DNA of 64,000 nucleotides from Leptospira noumeaensis (GTDB lineage Bacteria > Spirochaetota > Leptospiria > Leptospirales > Leptospiraceae): assembly GCF_004770765.1 (NCBI RefSeq), contig NZ_RQFK01000026.1, forward strand, positions 62,001-126,000. The letters run 5' to 3'. Below the pieces are notes generated by a model. That model had not been told where the DNA came from. It worked only from the letters and a program-made list of their open reading frames with translations, and did not search any database. This document shows positions 28,701-36,935 of this stretch, one piece after another. A program made the position numbers and the translations under genes. Positions within the stretch are counted from its first letter, which is position 1, and each line of letters opens with the position of its first letter.

Positions 28701-29992
28701 CCGATGCCTTAAGTGATGGCAATGTGAGTTATTCGGTGACTGTCAATGGAACAGAAACAGGATCGATGCCTTCCTGGTATGTAAGTTTTGTGGGAAGTAC
28801 AGGAACCACGGCCACACTTGTCAACTATAGCACATCGGAAAATCCAGTGACTGTGGTCACACCAATCAGTATGACGAGGGCCGAAAACTCTGCTGCCTTC
28901 CCTATTTATGTCCTTCTCAGCCAAGCACCTACAGACGATGTCACAGTTCCCATTTCGGTAACAACAACCTTTCCTTGCCAATTGATTGTGGCCCCAAGTG
29001 TTCCCCAATTTTCGATCTCAACAAATTCACTCACCATCACCAGTGCCAATTGGAATACCCTCGGAGCCCATAACACAATCACCGTGACACCTAACGATGA
29101 TGCAGTGGATGATGGGAATGTATCTTGTCCGATTGTTGTAGGAGTTCTGTCTTCCACCGATGGATTTTATAATGGAGTGAATCCGTATCCATCTTCCAAT
29201 TATCCAATGCTCACATTGAATGATAATGATAGTGCGGGAATCACAAGTTCTGGGTTTACTCCAGCCACTGTCATTACTTCACAATCAGGTGCGTCTTCTG
29301 CGTTCTATATCCATTTGGATTCACAACCCACAACAGACATCACAGTAAACTTTAATACAACTCCTGGTGGACTTGTGAGTTTTCCCACGGCCCCTCTTAC
29401 CTTCACCCCAAGTAATTTTGGTTCGGGCCAACTGGTCACGGTGACGGGCCTTGATACGGCCGCTGTGGGTGATGTAAGTTATACAATTGCTTCCGTGGTC
29501 AGCTCAGGAGAATCGGGTACAGGATTTACACCTTCGGCTATTTATAGTGCCCTCACCCCTCTTTCCATCTCAGCCACTCATATCAATTATATTTATGATA
29601 TAGTTCCTTGCACTGATCCGAATCCAATGAATGTTTGCGGAACATCGGCCAATAGTTCCGGGGGACTCGTCACATCACCTAACTTAATCACAACGGAAAT
29701 CGGCGGCCAGGCTCGTATCCAAATTCGTTTGCGTGCTAGGCCATCCTCAAATGTCACCATACCTGTTTCCAGTTCCAATGTCGCTGAAGGAACCAGTTCC
29801 GTTTCTAGTTTGGTTTTTACTTCCAGTGATTGGAATACTTATCAAAACGTAGTCCTCACGGGAGTGGATGATTTCCTGACCGATGGAAATATGGCTTATT
29901 CGATTTTATTTGGATCTCTTAGCGGAGGAGGGAGTGGATTCAACGGTGAATCTTTGCCAAATGTATCTGTTACGAATCAAGACAATGATTGA
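25763..29992 (+). CDS. giant Calx-beta-type repeat lipoprotein
   Basis: A 1409-residue exported protein with a lipobox-like SLTASC (Cys20). The rest consists of about 11 degenerate repeats of 100-130 residues, each opening with a SENGG-like motif, continuing with S-S-D-x-x-E and LxFTxxNWNxPQTVTVTGVDD, and ending in N/TDDD. This is the Calx-beta-like or CalX-related bacterial surface repeat pattern; the acidic DDD turns could bind calcium. AAAAGGGA precedes the ATG. The repeats are divergent at DNA level, so recombination among them is unlikely to be frequent. A surface or adhesive role is inferred. Confidence 0.82.
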   Translation: MFRVCISSIFLVLSSLTASCQSITPLNLQMLFGSFFASTTGQGSVIYEAPNFLFTSENGKQAEFTIRLNIEPNSSVRIGPISVSDPTEGVLLSATYLDFTEDNWDTPQSVRLAGVDDLIADGNQNYRVQLGSIFTTDIRFSGQGLPVLLVVNTDDESSGVAASPTFGLLTSETGETGTIAYVLQTRPMQDVIIRNFVSSDTTEATVAAVELVFTPNNWNVPQTIIVTGIDDFSVDESTFQISADPTVSNDPAYMGKPIPVITGTNVDDDIAGFTVVNLSGLTTTEAGGAVSFAVVMNTLPTSSVTIPSIVATPSSEGTASPSSLTFAPGTWFTPQIVTVTGVNDFIVDGPKTVSIVVGAATSADTDYNGLAGPVFPSVTNSDDDVPGFVLTAPGSLTISENGGNLSFAIHLLSQPPPGFTVTLTGISENNTITNINTTSLVFTNANWNVDQYVNVTTNNNSIDEDTRTVTLQFGSVDTGGTADPVYNSVSPPASVTILVTDDDTAGFTVTPVGGLVVHENGTPSTETFTVVLNSQPTNSVSIPSITSSNTSEITVSPNSLNFTTGNWNTPQTVTITSVLDGTDDGDQNVNISFGNSSSSDPKYNSVSIPAVTAINTDSNEPLVRIQNLSASSMVENGTSTITFEIRLSLKPNSNVTIGPITSSDGTEAVLLNSSAGVAASRTLTFTPTNGQAASYSGNTSDSGWDVAQVVTIRSVSDSFDDGNIPVTIHIPQANGSYFTGLYPTGTLPGYTEASGNLVITITDNDTVGFTISSTTLNLTEGGSDGTFTVRLNAAPCDTPGNLSACATGSVTIPISGETFNLPDSVQYTFSPTSLTFNQTNFSTNQTVTIVVINDSINEINIRSHTLTLGAITGSGTDYEGMNPPDVTINITDDDNPSPSILFTLDAGQPYFTTESGQSAMYSLRLGSQPIPGNQVTVTLATSDATEGMINDGGTPVSSKQYIFDETNWSTSVPVEIQGVSDALSDGNVSYSVTVNGTETGSMPSWYVSFVGSTGTTATLVNYSTSENPVTVVTPISMTRAENSAAFPIYVLLSQAPTDDVTVPISVTTTFPCQLIVAPSVPQFSISTNSLTITSANWNTLGAHNTITVTPNDDAVDDGNVSCPIVVGVLSSTDGFYNGVNPYPSSNYPMLTLNDNDSAGITSSGFTPATVITSQSGASSAFYIHLDSQPTTDITVNFNTTPGGLVSFPTAPLTFTPSNFGSGQLVTVTGLDTAAVGDVSYTIASVVSSGESGTGFTPSAIYSALTPLSISATHINYIYDIVPCTDPNPMNVCGTSANSSGGLVTSPNLITTEIGGQARIQIRLRARPSSNVTIPVSSSNVAEGTSSVSSLVFTSSDWNTYQNVVLTGVDDFLTDGNMAYSILFGSLSGGGSGFNGESLPNVSVTNQDND

Positions 29993-29993
29993 T

Positions 29994-30040
29994 TTGGATC
30001 ATACAAAGCAAGTGAACGGAAGGCAGTGCCAATGATCCAA
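29994..30040. terminator. inverted repeat between convergent genes, possible terminator
   Basis: TTGGATCAT at 29994-30002 and ATGATCCAA at 30032-30040 are perfect complements around a 29-base loop, in the 48-base gap between the Calx-beta and sulfatase genes. There is no T run and the loop is long, so this is only a candidate. Confidence 0.3.
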
Positions 30041-31840
30041 CTACTGCACATATCCTTGTTTCTTTAAAATCTCCAAAGCATCGGTTCCTAATTCTTGTTT
30101 GGAAGAATAGGATTTTTTTTGGCCACCTTCTTTCCAAAAATAAACTTTTGTTTGGGGAGTGATGACTGGTTTCTTTGTTCCTGATTCATATAACAAATCA
30201 CAGTTGGACTGACAAGATGCCAAACTGACACCAAAATATCCTGTCAAAATTTCTGACTTGGGAATTTGTTTTTTTGAAAACCAGACTGTAAATTCCGGAA
30301 AACTCACATCGGGATACACTTCAAAACTAATTTCAAAGGGTTCTGTTCGTTTGGTTTGGATTTGCACAAGTTTGCCTGATTCTTTCAAAAAAACATCCTC
30401 TGGGTAAGAGGCCATTCGAATGGTTCCATTTGGTACCCTAATTTGAACTTCTGTATCCTTAGATTCTGGTTGGATGGAAAGATGATATAACGGCAGTTTG
30501 GGTTCCATAGAACGAATTTGTTTCCAAAACCGAAGGATTTTCTTTTCCAAATCAGGTTTTAGTTTCATATCCCTTATGGCAGCAATATTCGAAATTCTTA
30601 ATGGACTTTCTTGGTTCGGATCTTTTGTAGCATCCGAGTACAAATAAAACTCACTTCCTACAGAACCTTGCCAAAACTTTCCCAGTTCATGAAACCGGTA
30701 AGACCTTTGTAAAAGGAACTCATGTCCTTCCCCATACCCTTGTGTGAACCTTGTCTCACCATAATACGTTCGTTTGGTGGACTCCCTATTTTCGATCAAA
30801 GACCGAAGTGATTTACCTTGAACAAATTTTGGAACGGTTAACCCGGCATAATCCAAAATCGTTGGATATAAATCAATCGACCTTGTCATTGCAGAAATTG
30901 TTTGTCCCTTCCTCTCACCAGGAAGTTTGAGGAGGAGTGGCACATGGATGTTTTCCAAAAACAGATCTTGTCCATGTCCATAATAGGTATTGGTTCCCGT
31001 AAAAGGAGAAATAGCGTGAGCGGCATTCATCACCTCACCATGGTCAGCTGTGATGAGGACAAGTGTATTCTCCCAAAGATTTTTGTTTTTTAGTTCCAGA
31101 AACACTTTTCCAAGTTCCTCATCGACAAAGGCAACTTCCCCAAGATAATCTCTTTTCTTTTCATCCAATACTTCATCTGTATGGATCCGATTTGTAAATC
31201 CAGGTGGTGGAGTGTATGGTTTGTGTGGGTCGTTATAATTCAAAAATAGAAAAAATGGTTTTTTATCTTTCGAAATTTCTTCCAACACTTCGAATGTTTT
31301 TTTAGTAATTTTTTTTGTGTCTTCGCTATAATTAGAAAAGTCGTATAACTGATCAAAGCCGACATCCACTCCAAGACCAAATTTATCTGTTAAAAATGGA
31401 TTGTTCCCCACCATATAAGTGCCAAAAACATTTTCTTTGAGTAGTTTCGGTAAGGGATGTTTTTCCGTCCGATAGAAGGCTTCTACCTCAGATTTTGTTG
31501 TAGGGTAATCCCAAAAATTAACCGGATTGGCAGAAGCATATTTACCTGTAAAAAATACAAGTGTGGACGGCCTAGTCCAAGCGGCATTCACCAAATGATA
31601 CTTAAAAGTAACGGCATTTCCCGCAAACAAATCTAAGTTAGGTGTCACTCCATATCGACCGATGATATCACCGCGAAGCGAATCAATGACAATCCAAAGA
31701 ACATTGGGACGTTTTGTTCTGTCGGGGAGAACAGATTCAGGCCCAGCATCTGAACCTGTTTTTTTACAAAGGGAAAAAGAAAGAAAACAGAATAGAAAAA
31801 ATAAAGTTTTTAGTTTTATGGAAACAGATTCTAGTTTCAA
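30041..31840 (-). CDS. sulfatase-fold lipoprotein with Thr in the nucleophile position
   Basis: The protein has a signal peptide and lipobox-like SFSLC (Cys25), then an alkaline phosphatase/sulfatase-superfamily domain: VLWIVIDSLRGD (Asp53), ITADHGEVMNAAH and YYGHGQDLFLENIHVPLLL. The family nucleophile motif, normally C/S-x-P-x-R, here reads TRPST at 89-93, so Thr89 replaces the Cys that matures to formylglycine and the Arg is absent. Thr nucleophiles are typical of LtaS/EptA-type phosphotransferases and phosphodiesterases, making sulfate ester hydrolysis unlikely. The C-terminal ~190 residues are an extra beta-rich domain. It starts with TTG 3 bases after the upstream transporter gene. Confidence 0.78.
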   Translation of the reverse strand: MKLESVSIKLKTLFFLFCFLSFSLCKKTGSDAGPESVLPDRTKRPNVLWIVIDSLRGDIIGRYGVTPNLDLFAGNAVTFKYHLVNAAWTRPSTLVFFTGKYASANPVNFWDYPTTKSEVEAFYRTEKHPLPKLLKENVFGTYMVGNNPFLTDKFGLGVDVGFDQLYDFSNYSEDTKKITKKTFEVLEEISKDKKPFFLFLNYNDPHKPYTPPPGFTNRIHTDEVLDEKKRDYLGEVAFVDEELGKVFLELKNKNLWENTLVLITADHGEVMNAAHAISPFTGTNTYYGHGQDLFLENIHVPLLLKLPGERKGQTISAMTRSIDLYPTILDYAGLTVPKFVQGKSLRSLIENRESTKRTYYGETRFTQGYGEGHEFLLQRSYRFHELGKFWQGSVGSEFYLYSDATKDPNQESPLRISNIAAIRDMKLKPDLEKKILRFWKQIRSMEPKLPLYHLSIQPESKDTEVQIRVPNGTIRMASYPEDVFLKESGKLVQIQTKRTEPFEISFEVYPDVSFPEFTVWFSKKQIPKSEILTGYFGVSLASCQSNCDLLYESGTKKPVITPQTKVYFWKEGGQKKSYSSKQELGTDALEILKKQGYVQ

Positions 31841-31843
31841 GAT

Positions 31844-32233
31844 TTACGACTTAACGTCAAACATTTGCAAGGCGGTAAGCCAAACACCAATCAATATAAA
31901 TGCAATCCCCAACCACTGTGTTAAATTCAACCTTTCCTTAAAAAAAAGCGAAGAGGCAATGAGAACAATGATAAATCCACTAGAAGTAAACACAGGATAC
32001 GCAAGTGAAAGTTTCAAACCTTTCCCCAAAACATAGCGATAACCCAGTAAGGCCAAACCAAAACTTGCAAGCCCACCGATGAAGTATGGGTTAAACACCG
32101 TAAAGATTGTATCCCAAAGTCCACCTGACAATGATTTTGTATGATCTTGCATAGAAGAAGATTTGATTAAAATATTAGCTAAGGCATTGAAGAATACGGC
32201 TATACAGAAGAAGAGGATGACCTGGAATTGCAT
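31844..32233 (-). CDS. SMR/EamA-type small membrane transporter
   Basis: A 129-residue protein with four membrane helices and the small multidrug resistance/EamA half-repeat pattern: an N-terminal helix with NALANILIKSS, then LAYPVFTSSGFIIVLIASSLFFKERLNL and a final GIAFILIGVWLTA helix. Members of this size work as dimers and move cations or, as with ArnE/ArnF, lipid-linked sugars. Tight coupling to the sulfatase-fold gene suggests a role in exporting or modifying an envelope component rather than drug efflux; this is inference. It is divergent from the alpha/beta hydrolase gene. Confidence 0.75.
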   Translation of the reverse strand: MQFQVILFFCIAVFFNALANILIKSSSMQDHTKSLSGGLWDTIFTVFNPYFIGGLASFGLALLGYRYVLGKGLKLSLAYPVFTSSGFIIVLIASSLFFKERLNLTQWLGIAFILIGVWLTALQMFDVKS

Positions 32234-32281
32234 GGGATAGAGACAAAATCCGATCTAAATCGGGAAGGGTCAAATAGAAAA

Positions 32282-33127
32282 ATGAAACAAAAATCCTTTC
32301 GATTCAGAAACTGGGAATGTGCTTATTTAGATTCGGAAACTCCGGGTCCCATTCTCGTTTTCTGTCATGCTAACGGCTATAGTGCTGGCTGTTACAATTA
32401 TTACTTTCAATTATTATCCAAACACTACCGAGTCATCGCTCCCGATTTTTTGGGACATGGACGTTCTGAGTTTAGTTTAAAATTTAATAACTGGAATGTG
32501 TTCCGAGACCAAATCCTCGCACTTCTCGATCATGAATCCATCACCAAAACAAATATCATCGGTCATTCACTAGGTGGTGCCTCATCACTTTTAGCCGCTG
32601 CCAAAGAACCTTCCCGTTTTGAAAAAGTTTTAGCCATGGATCCCGTCATCTTAGGTTGGAAACTCATCCTCCTTTCTAAATTTTTAGAAAACCCTTTGGC
32701 AAAAGGTGCCAAAAAAAGAAGGACTCATTTCAAATCGATTGAGCTTGTTAGGCGGTCGTTCCGAAAATTTCCCGCCTTTGCCAACTTCGAACCTTCCATC
32801 TTCGAAGATTATCTAAACTCTTGTTTCGTCAGCACTGGCCACGACACAGAAGTCAAACTTTGTTGTGATCCAAAAGTGGAAGCAAGGATCTTTGGACATG
32901 CCCACTTCCATGTCTTTAAAAACTTTTATGGTATCAAAACCGAAAACCATATCGCCATTCCAGAAAAATTCGAAGTCTGTAGCCCGAAGTATGCCCACCT
33001 CCTCGCAAAAAAACATCCTAAGTCCGATGTCACCATCTTCCCCGGCTTCACACATTTTTTTCCCTTCGAAAGACCAAAGGAAACTTGGGACTGGATGCGG
33101 CAATGTTTGGAGATAAAAGAAGATTGA
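32282..33127 (+). CDS. alpha/beta hydrolase
   Basis: The 281-residue protein (start MKQKSFRFRNW, chosen because the longer frame would overlap the divergent transporter gene) has an oxyanion region FCHANGYSAGCYNYYF, the nucleophile elbow GHSLGGASS, an acidic residue in the SDVTIFPGF region and the catalytic His in GFTHFFPFERP. It resembles cofactor-free esterases or lipases acting on small acyl substrates. The lid region 140-200 is helical. No neighbour indicates a pathway; the gene is followed by a REP-like repeat. Confidence 0.82.
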   Translation: MKQKSFRFRNWECAYLDSETPGPILVFCHANGYSAGCYNYYFQLLSKHYRVIAPDFLGHGRSEFSLKFNNWNVFRDQILALLDHESITKTNIIGHSLGGASSLLAAAKEPSRFEKVLAMDPVILGWKLILLSKFLENPLAKGAKKRRTHFKSIELVRRSFRKFPAFANFEPSIFEDYLNSCFVSTGHDTEVKLCCDPKVEARIFGHAHFHVFKNFYGIKTENHIAIPEKFEVCSPKYAHLLAKKHPKSDVTIFPGFTHFFPFERPKETWDWMRQCLEIKED

Positions 33128-33152
33128 GATAGGCTTTGATAAGATAGGAGAA

Positions 33153-33264
33153 TGGGGCGCCTCGAATTGGTTAGGTGGATTAAAATCCTAAACTGAAACG
33201 ACCGCGCTTTCCGCTCCAATCTTTCCTACGGAAAGGATTTCCGCTGCAATCGCTGGCGCGGGTA
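33153..33264. repeat. REP/BIME-like palindromic intergenic element
   Basis: This GC-rich island lies in otherwise AT-rich DNA. It contains two direct copies of TTTCCGCTNCAATC (33208-33221 and 33238-33251), spaced 30 bases, with an imperfect hairpin AATCTTTCC-tac-GGAAAGGATT between them (about 33219-33237) and flanking CCGCGC/GCGCGG-type ends. The core recalls REP elements mobilised by RAYT (tnpA_REP) proteins in Bacteroidetes; that link is from memory and the exact boundaries are uncertain. No RAYT gene is in this window. Confidence 0.6.
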
Positions 33265-33321
33265 GGGAATAATTACTTGATTATGAGACTTACCTCTTCT
33301 TGTAAACGATAGGAGAATACA

Positions 33322-33867
33322 ATGACAATAAGTAATATCTTAGAGCATTTTCTATTCTACAGGAAATTCAGTTTTATTTGTGAAACATCGTTCTACAATT
33401 TTAGTAAATACTTATTAGATCATACGGAAACTTGGTCAAACTTTAGGATTTTCTCTTTATCTCATCATCCGTTTGAAGGTTATTCCTTTGGTGATTCTTT
33501 TACGCTAAGAAGAATGTCAATATTTTCAAACAAAACAAATTCAGAAATCAAAGGAATTGTTCATATAAACAATCAAAACTCTTTAACTATCGATATAAAA
33601 CTAAGGCCCAACTGGCTGTTGCAATTATTTTTGGTAAGTATCTTATTAATCGATATATATTCTCTGACTATAAACATCCTTGCGGTGTTTCATTTTTTTC
33701 CTTTCGACCAATCCAGCAAAATACTTTTTCTCCAGAATGTTACTTTGATTCCATTAAACCTAGTTCTAATATTAAATTATATATGGTTTCAATATGATTT
33801 TGCTGTTACAATGACAAAGTTTAATTATTATTTTCCAGAGAAATTCAATCTAAAGCGTTCTGAGTGA
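33322..33867 (+). CDS. AT-rich orphan membrane protein
   Basis: A 181-residue protein behind a clear GATAGGAGAA ribosome binding site 6-8 bases from the ATG. It has two hydrophobic segments (about 98-122 and 136-156) that suggest a membrane hairpin with a long N-terminal cytosolic or periplasmic part rich in Phe, Asn, Ser and Ile. Its base composition looks more AT-rich than the flanking genes and it sits right after the REP-like element, both signs of an accessory, possibly acquired gene. No domain recognised. Confidence 0.55.
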   Translation: MTISNILEHFLFYRKFSFICETSFYNFSKYLLDHTETWSNFRIFSLSHHPFEGYSFGDSFTLRRMSIFSNKTNSEIKGIVHINNQNSLTIDIKLRPNWLLQLFLVSILLIDIYSLTINILAVFHFFPFDQSSKILFLQNVTLIPLNLVLILNYIWFQYDFAVTMTKFNYYFPEKFNLKRSE

Positions 33868-33955
33868 AATATCTATAAACAAAAAATACTAATGATTAAA
33901 ACGAATAGGAACCAAAAGAAGTCTAATTGGAAAGCCTTGGTAAAGATAAACAATA

Positions 33956-34579
33956 ATGAAACAGATTTATCCTGATTTATGGCAGACCAGCGTAGAACAT
34001 CCGTTTGTAGGCGTTAGTTCCCATGCCTACCTTTTGATTCAAAGCACAGGCAACATCCTTTTTTACAACGCTAGTTTACGCGAAGAGTATACTCGAATTA
34101 AAGATTTAGGTGGAATTGCATTCCAATATCTAAGTCATAGAGATGAAGTAAGCCCAGCATTATCTGAGATCAAAGAAGTATTTGGCTCAAAACTTTGTTG
34201 CCACCGACTGGAAGAACAAGCTGTCGAAAAAGAAGCATCAGTAGACTACTTATTCGAAAAAAGAGAAATCTTATTTGGCAGCATCGAAGTCATACCAACG
34301 CCCGGCCACACTGATGGAAGTATGTGTTTCCTTGTAAATTCTGCTTTTGGAAAAAGATACCTCTTCACAGGTGACACAATCTATATGAATAATGGCATTT
34401 GGGAATCTCAATATGCAAGAGGTTCAACATCAGATCTCAAAAACAGCCTTGAACTTTTGCGAGATATTGGATCTGCGGTTATCATCTCAAGCGCTTCCAT
34501 AGGTGCAGATTCATTCAAAGAGGTTTCTGCAGAGAGCTGGCGATCTGATGTCAACAATGTCCTTCGGACTTTATACTAA
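33956..34579 (+). CDS. MBL-fold protein of the HRD-type subgroup
   Basis: The 207-residue protein has the MBL fold order: a YLLIQSTG-NILFYN strand pair, LSHRDEVSP in place of the usual H-x-H-x-D-H, a downstream His in CCHRLEEQAV, the metal His in TPGHTDGSM and the Asp in FTGDTIYMNN. The H-R-D-x-V variant is familiar from an MBL subgroup sometimes linked to ferredoxin domains, so the missing second His need not mean inactivity. The gene has no obvious partner and follows the AT-rich orphan gene by 88 bases. Substrate unknown. Confidence 0.7.
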   Translation: MKQIYPDLWQTSVEHPFVGVSSHAYLLIQSTGNILFYNASLREEYTRIKDLGGIAFQYLSHRDEVSPALSEIKEVFGSKLCCHRLEEQAVEKEASVDYLFEKREILFGSIEVIPTPGHTDGSMCFLVNSAFGKRYLFTGDTIYMNNGIWESQYARGSTSDLKNSLELLRDIGSAVIISSASIGADSFKEVSAESWRSDVNNVLRTLY

Positions 34580-34646
34580 CAATTAGGACGTTTGCAAACT
34601 TGACACCCATAACCTTCTGACTTACGATGTCATATCCCCCCTCCCC

Positions 34647-36074
34647 CTAAATATTAATCGCCTCACCTAACACCGCCGCAGCACTTTCCATAATTCCTTC
34701 CGATAGTGTTGGATGGGCATGAATGGTATTGGCAAGTTCCCTTACCGTAATTTCCATATTGGCACCTAGTGTTAGTTCTGCGATCATCTCAGTGGCACCA
34801 CTCCCAATGATATGGGCTCCTAAAATTTCCCCATGTTTTTTATCTGAAACAATTTTCACCATTCCGGTTGTGTCCCCTTGGGCCTGGGCACGACCGCTTG
34901 CCGTGAAAGGAAATTTACCAACTGTGATTTCATATCCCATTGCTTTTGCTTTTTCTTCTGTAAGGCCAACACTTGCCACTTCTGGATGGCAGTACGTACA
35001 TCCCGGAATATAAGAATAGTTGAGTTTTGCAATTTGTAAGTGGTGAGGGTTTCCAAGTCGCACAGAAATATCTTCTGCCGCACGAATCCCTTCGGCACTG
35101 GCCACATGAGCAAGAGAAGGTGTGGGAATACAATCCCCAATGGCATAAATATGATCCACAGTAGAACGGTAGTTCCCTACAAAATCCACAAATCCATTTT
35201 TTAGTTTGATTCCAATTTCATCTAAACCAATATTTCCAGTGTTAGGTGTTATTCCCACTCCAACAATCACCTTATCAAAGTTTAACTTTTCTTTTTTTGC
35301 GGATTTACGATCTTGTAAAGTAAGTTCCACTCCCGCATCTGTAACGGAAGCTGTTTCCACCCCAAAACTCAAATACTGTTCAATCCCTCGTTTTTTAAAA
35401 CTTCGTTCCAAGATTCCAGAAATTTCTAAATCTTCATTGGGAAGGAGATGGTCTTGGAATTCAATGATGGAAACCTTGGAACCCATACTTGCATAAAAGT
35501 CAGCAAACTCCACTCCAATCGCACCCGCCCCAATGATGGCAAGGTTAGGAATGACTTTTGGTTCGATCATGGCATCTCTAGCAGATAACACACGTTTGCC
35601 GTCAAATGGTAAAAAAGGGAGGGCTTTGTTTTTGGCTCCCACAGCTAAAATATAAAAATCGGCAGTATAGGTGGAAACCTCTCCGGAACTTGGCTTCACT
35701 TGGATGGTTTTGGAATTAAGAAAACTAGCATCTCCATTCACCACGGTGATTTTGTTTTTCTTCATCAGAAACTCAACACCTTTGGCCATTTGGTCTGCCA
35801 CAGACCGAGAACGTTTGATCACAGCATCGAAGTCAGCTTTGATATTATCGCAAGAAAGTCCGAATCTAGCCGCATGTTTTAAATGTTCCAAAACATGAGC
35901 ACTTTCTAACAGGGCTTTGGTGGGAATACAACCCCAGTTCAAACACACTCCGCCGAGTTTTTCACGTTCCACAATACAAGTTTGTAATCCTAATTGTGCA
36001 GCTCGGATGGCAGCGACATAACCGCCGGGCCCTCCTCCAATGACGATGACTTGGAAATGGTTTGGACTAGACAT
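34647..36074 (-). CDS. lpdA: dihydrolipoyl dehydrogenase
   Basis: The E3 flavoprotein of 2-oxoacid dehydrogenase complexes, 475 residues. FAD-binding IGGGPGGYVAAIRAAQLG and the redox-active disulfide LGGVCLNWGCIPTKALL sit at the N-terminus; GAGAIGVEFADFYASMGSKV is the NAD-binding loop, YAIGDCIPTPSLAHVASAEG the FAD ribose motif, and HAHPTLSEGIMESA the C-terminal His-Glu catalytic pair. GGGAGAACCT precedes the ATG. The complex's E1/E2 genes are not adjacent, as is common for shared E3 genes. Confidence 0.96.
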   Translation of the reverse strand: MSSPNHFQVIVIGGGPGGYVAAIRAAQLGLQTCIVEREKLGGVCLNWGCIPTKALLESAHVLEHLKHAARFGLSCDNIKADFDAVIKRSRSVADQMAKGVEFLMKKNKITVVNGDASFLNSKTIQVKPSSGEVSTYTADFYILAVGAKNKALPFLPFDGKRVLSARDAMIEPKVIPNLAIIGAGAIGVEFADFYASMGSKVSIIEFQDHLLPNEDLEISGILERSFKKRGIEQYLSFGVETASVTDAGVELTLQDRKSAKKEKLNFDKVIVGVGITPNTGNIGLDEIGIKLKNGFVDFVGNYRSTVDHIYAIGDCIPTPSLAHVASAEGIRAAEDISVRLGNPHHLQIAKLNYSYIPGCTYCHPEVASVGLTEEKAKAMGYEITVGKFPFTASGRAQAQGDTTGMVKIVSDKKHGEILGAHIIGSGATEMIAELTLGANMEITVRELANTIHAHPTLSEGIMESAAAVLGEAINI

Positions 36075-36117
36075 AGGTTCTCCCGATAGATTGGGATACC
36101 GTACAAAAAAAAGAAAG

Positions 36118-36858
36118 TCAAGACCTCTTTTTGGCTACGATGAGCATCCTTGCGCCGGTTTTTATATATTTTTCACCGTCGTAGTTGCTATAAACATGGA
36201 GAACATCAAACTTATTATCGTCTAAGAAATTTCGAACTTGTGGGAAATGAAAGACTCGCATGGTATGTTTGTCTTTTAAATCCTTTTGATTTAGATTATA
36301 TACATAATTCACTTCCACAATCGCAATATCGTCTGCTCTTGTTAAACGAAAACCTCGGTTCCGACGAATGGATGTTGCCCCTTGGCGCACATTACTCACA
36401 GTAGTGATTGGTTTACGTTTGATACGGTGAATGGGATCCGCATTCCATATTTCCAAAATCAAAAGGCCAGCTTGTTTTAAGTTTTTGTGACAATTCCGCA
36501 AAAAATTTTGAACCAAATCATCATTGATGAGATAATTAAAAGTTCCATACAAACAAATGACTGAGTCTACCGGTTGTTTGGCGACGTATGCTTCCATTTT
36601 CCCCAGTTCGAATTGGCAATGAGGAAATCTAACTTTAGCAATTTCAAGCATCCGAGGCGAACCATCTACACCGAGTGGTTTAAAACCCATTCCCTGGAGT
36701 TCTTTGATATGTTCCCCAGTCCCACAACCAATGTCTAAAACTGTATGTATTTTATGTCGCTTAAATGTATCCCGAAGGAAAAGGATCTCTTCCGAAAACT
36801 TGCGGCTTGCTTCTTCGATGGTAAAATAGTATTCGGCCAATTCGGAATAGAGTTTCAT
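36118..36858 (-). CDS. class I SAM-dependent methyltransferase
   Basis: A 246-residue cytoplasmic protein with SAM-binding motif I VLDIGCGTGEHIKEL, a motif II acid in LGVDGSPRMLEIAK, and motif III SVICLYGTFNYLIND followed by LLILEIWNADP. It starts MKLYSELAEYYF after AGGGGCAA. The family is certain; small-molecule or antibiotic-type methyltransferases of this size act on many substrates. It lies 43 bases downstream of lpdA on the same strand, so the two might be cotranscribed without a functional tie. Confidence 0.85.
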   Translation of the reverse strand: MKLYSELAEYYFTIEEASRKFSEEILFLRDTFKRHKIHTVLDIGCGTGEHIKELQGMGFKPLGVDGSPRMLEIAKVRFPHCQFELGKMEAYVAKQPVDSVICLYGTFNYLINDDLVQNFLRNCHKNLKQAGLLILEIWNADPIHRIKRKPITTVSNVRQGATSIRRNRGFRLTRADDIAIVEVNYVYNLNQKDLKDKHTMRVFHFPQVRNFLDDNKFDVLHVYSNYDGEKYIKTGARMLIVAKKRS

Positions 36859-36935
36859 TTGCCCCTAGCGGAAAGGGAAAATCAGTTCAGCGAATCCCCA
36901 TTTTACCCGTTATATTAAGTAACGGCTAAGTCATC

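Noticed and set aside
33956..34579. MBL protein read as inactive because the H-x-H-x-D-H motif is incomplete
   Set aside because: The H-R-D-x-V form with an intact PGHTDGS and GDT is known in an MBL subgroup, so inactivity cannot be claimed.
36860..36885. CTTTCCGCT-like half of the REP motif upstream of the methyltransferase gene
   Set aside because: A single short match in a ribosome-binding region without the paired copy or hairpin.
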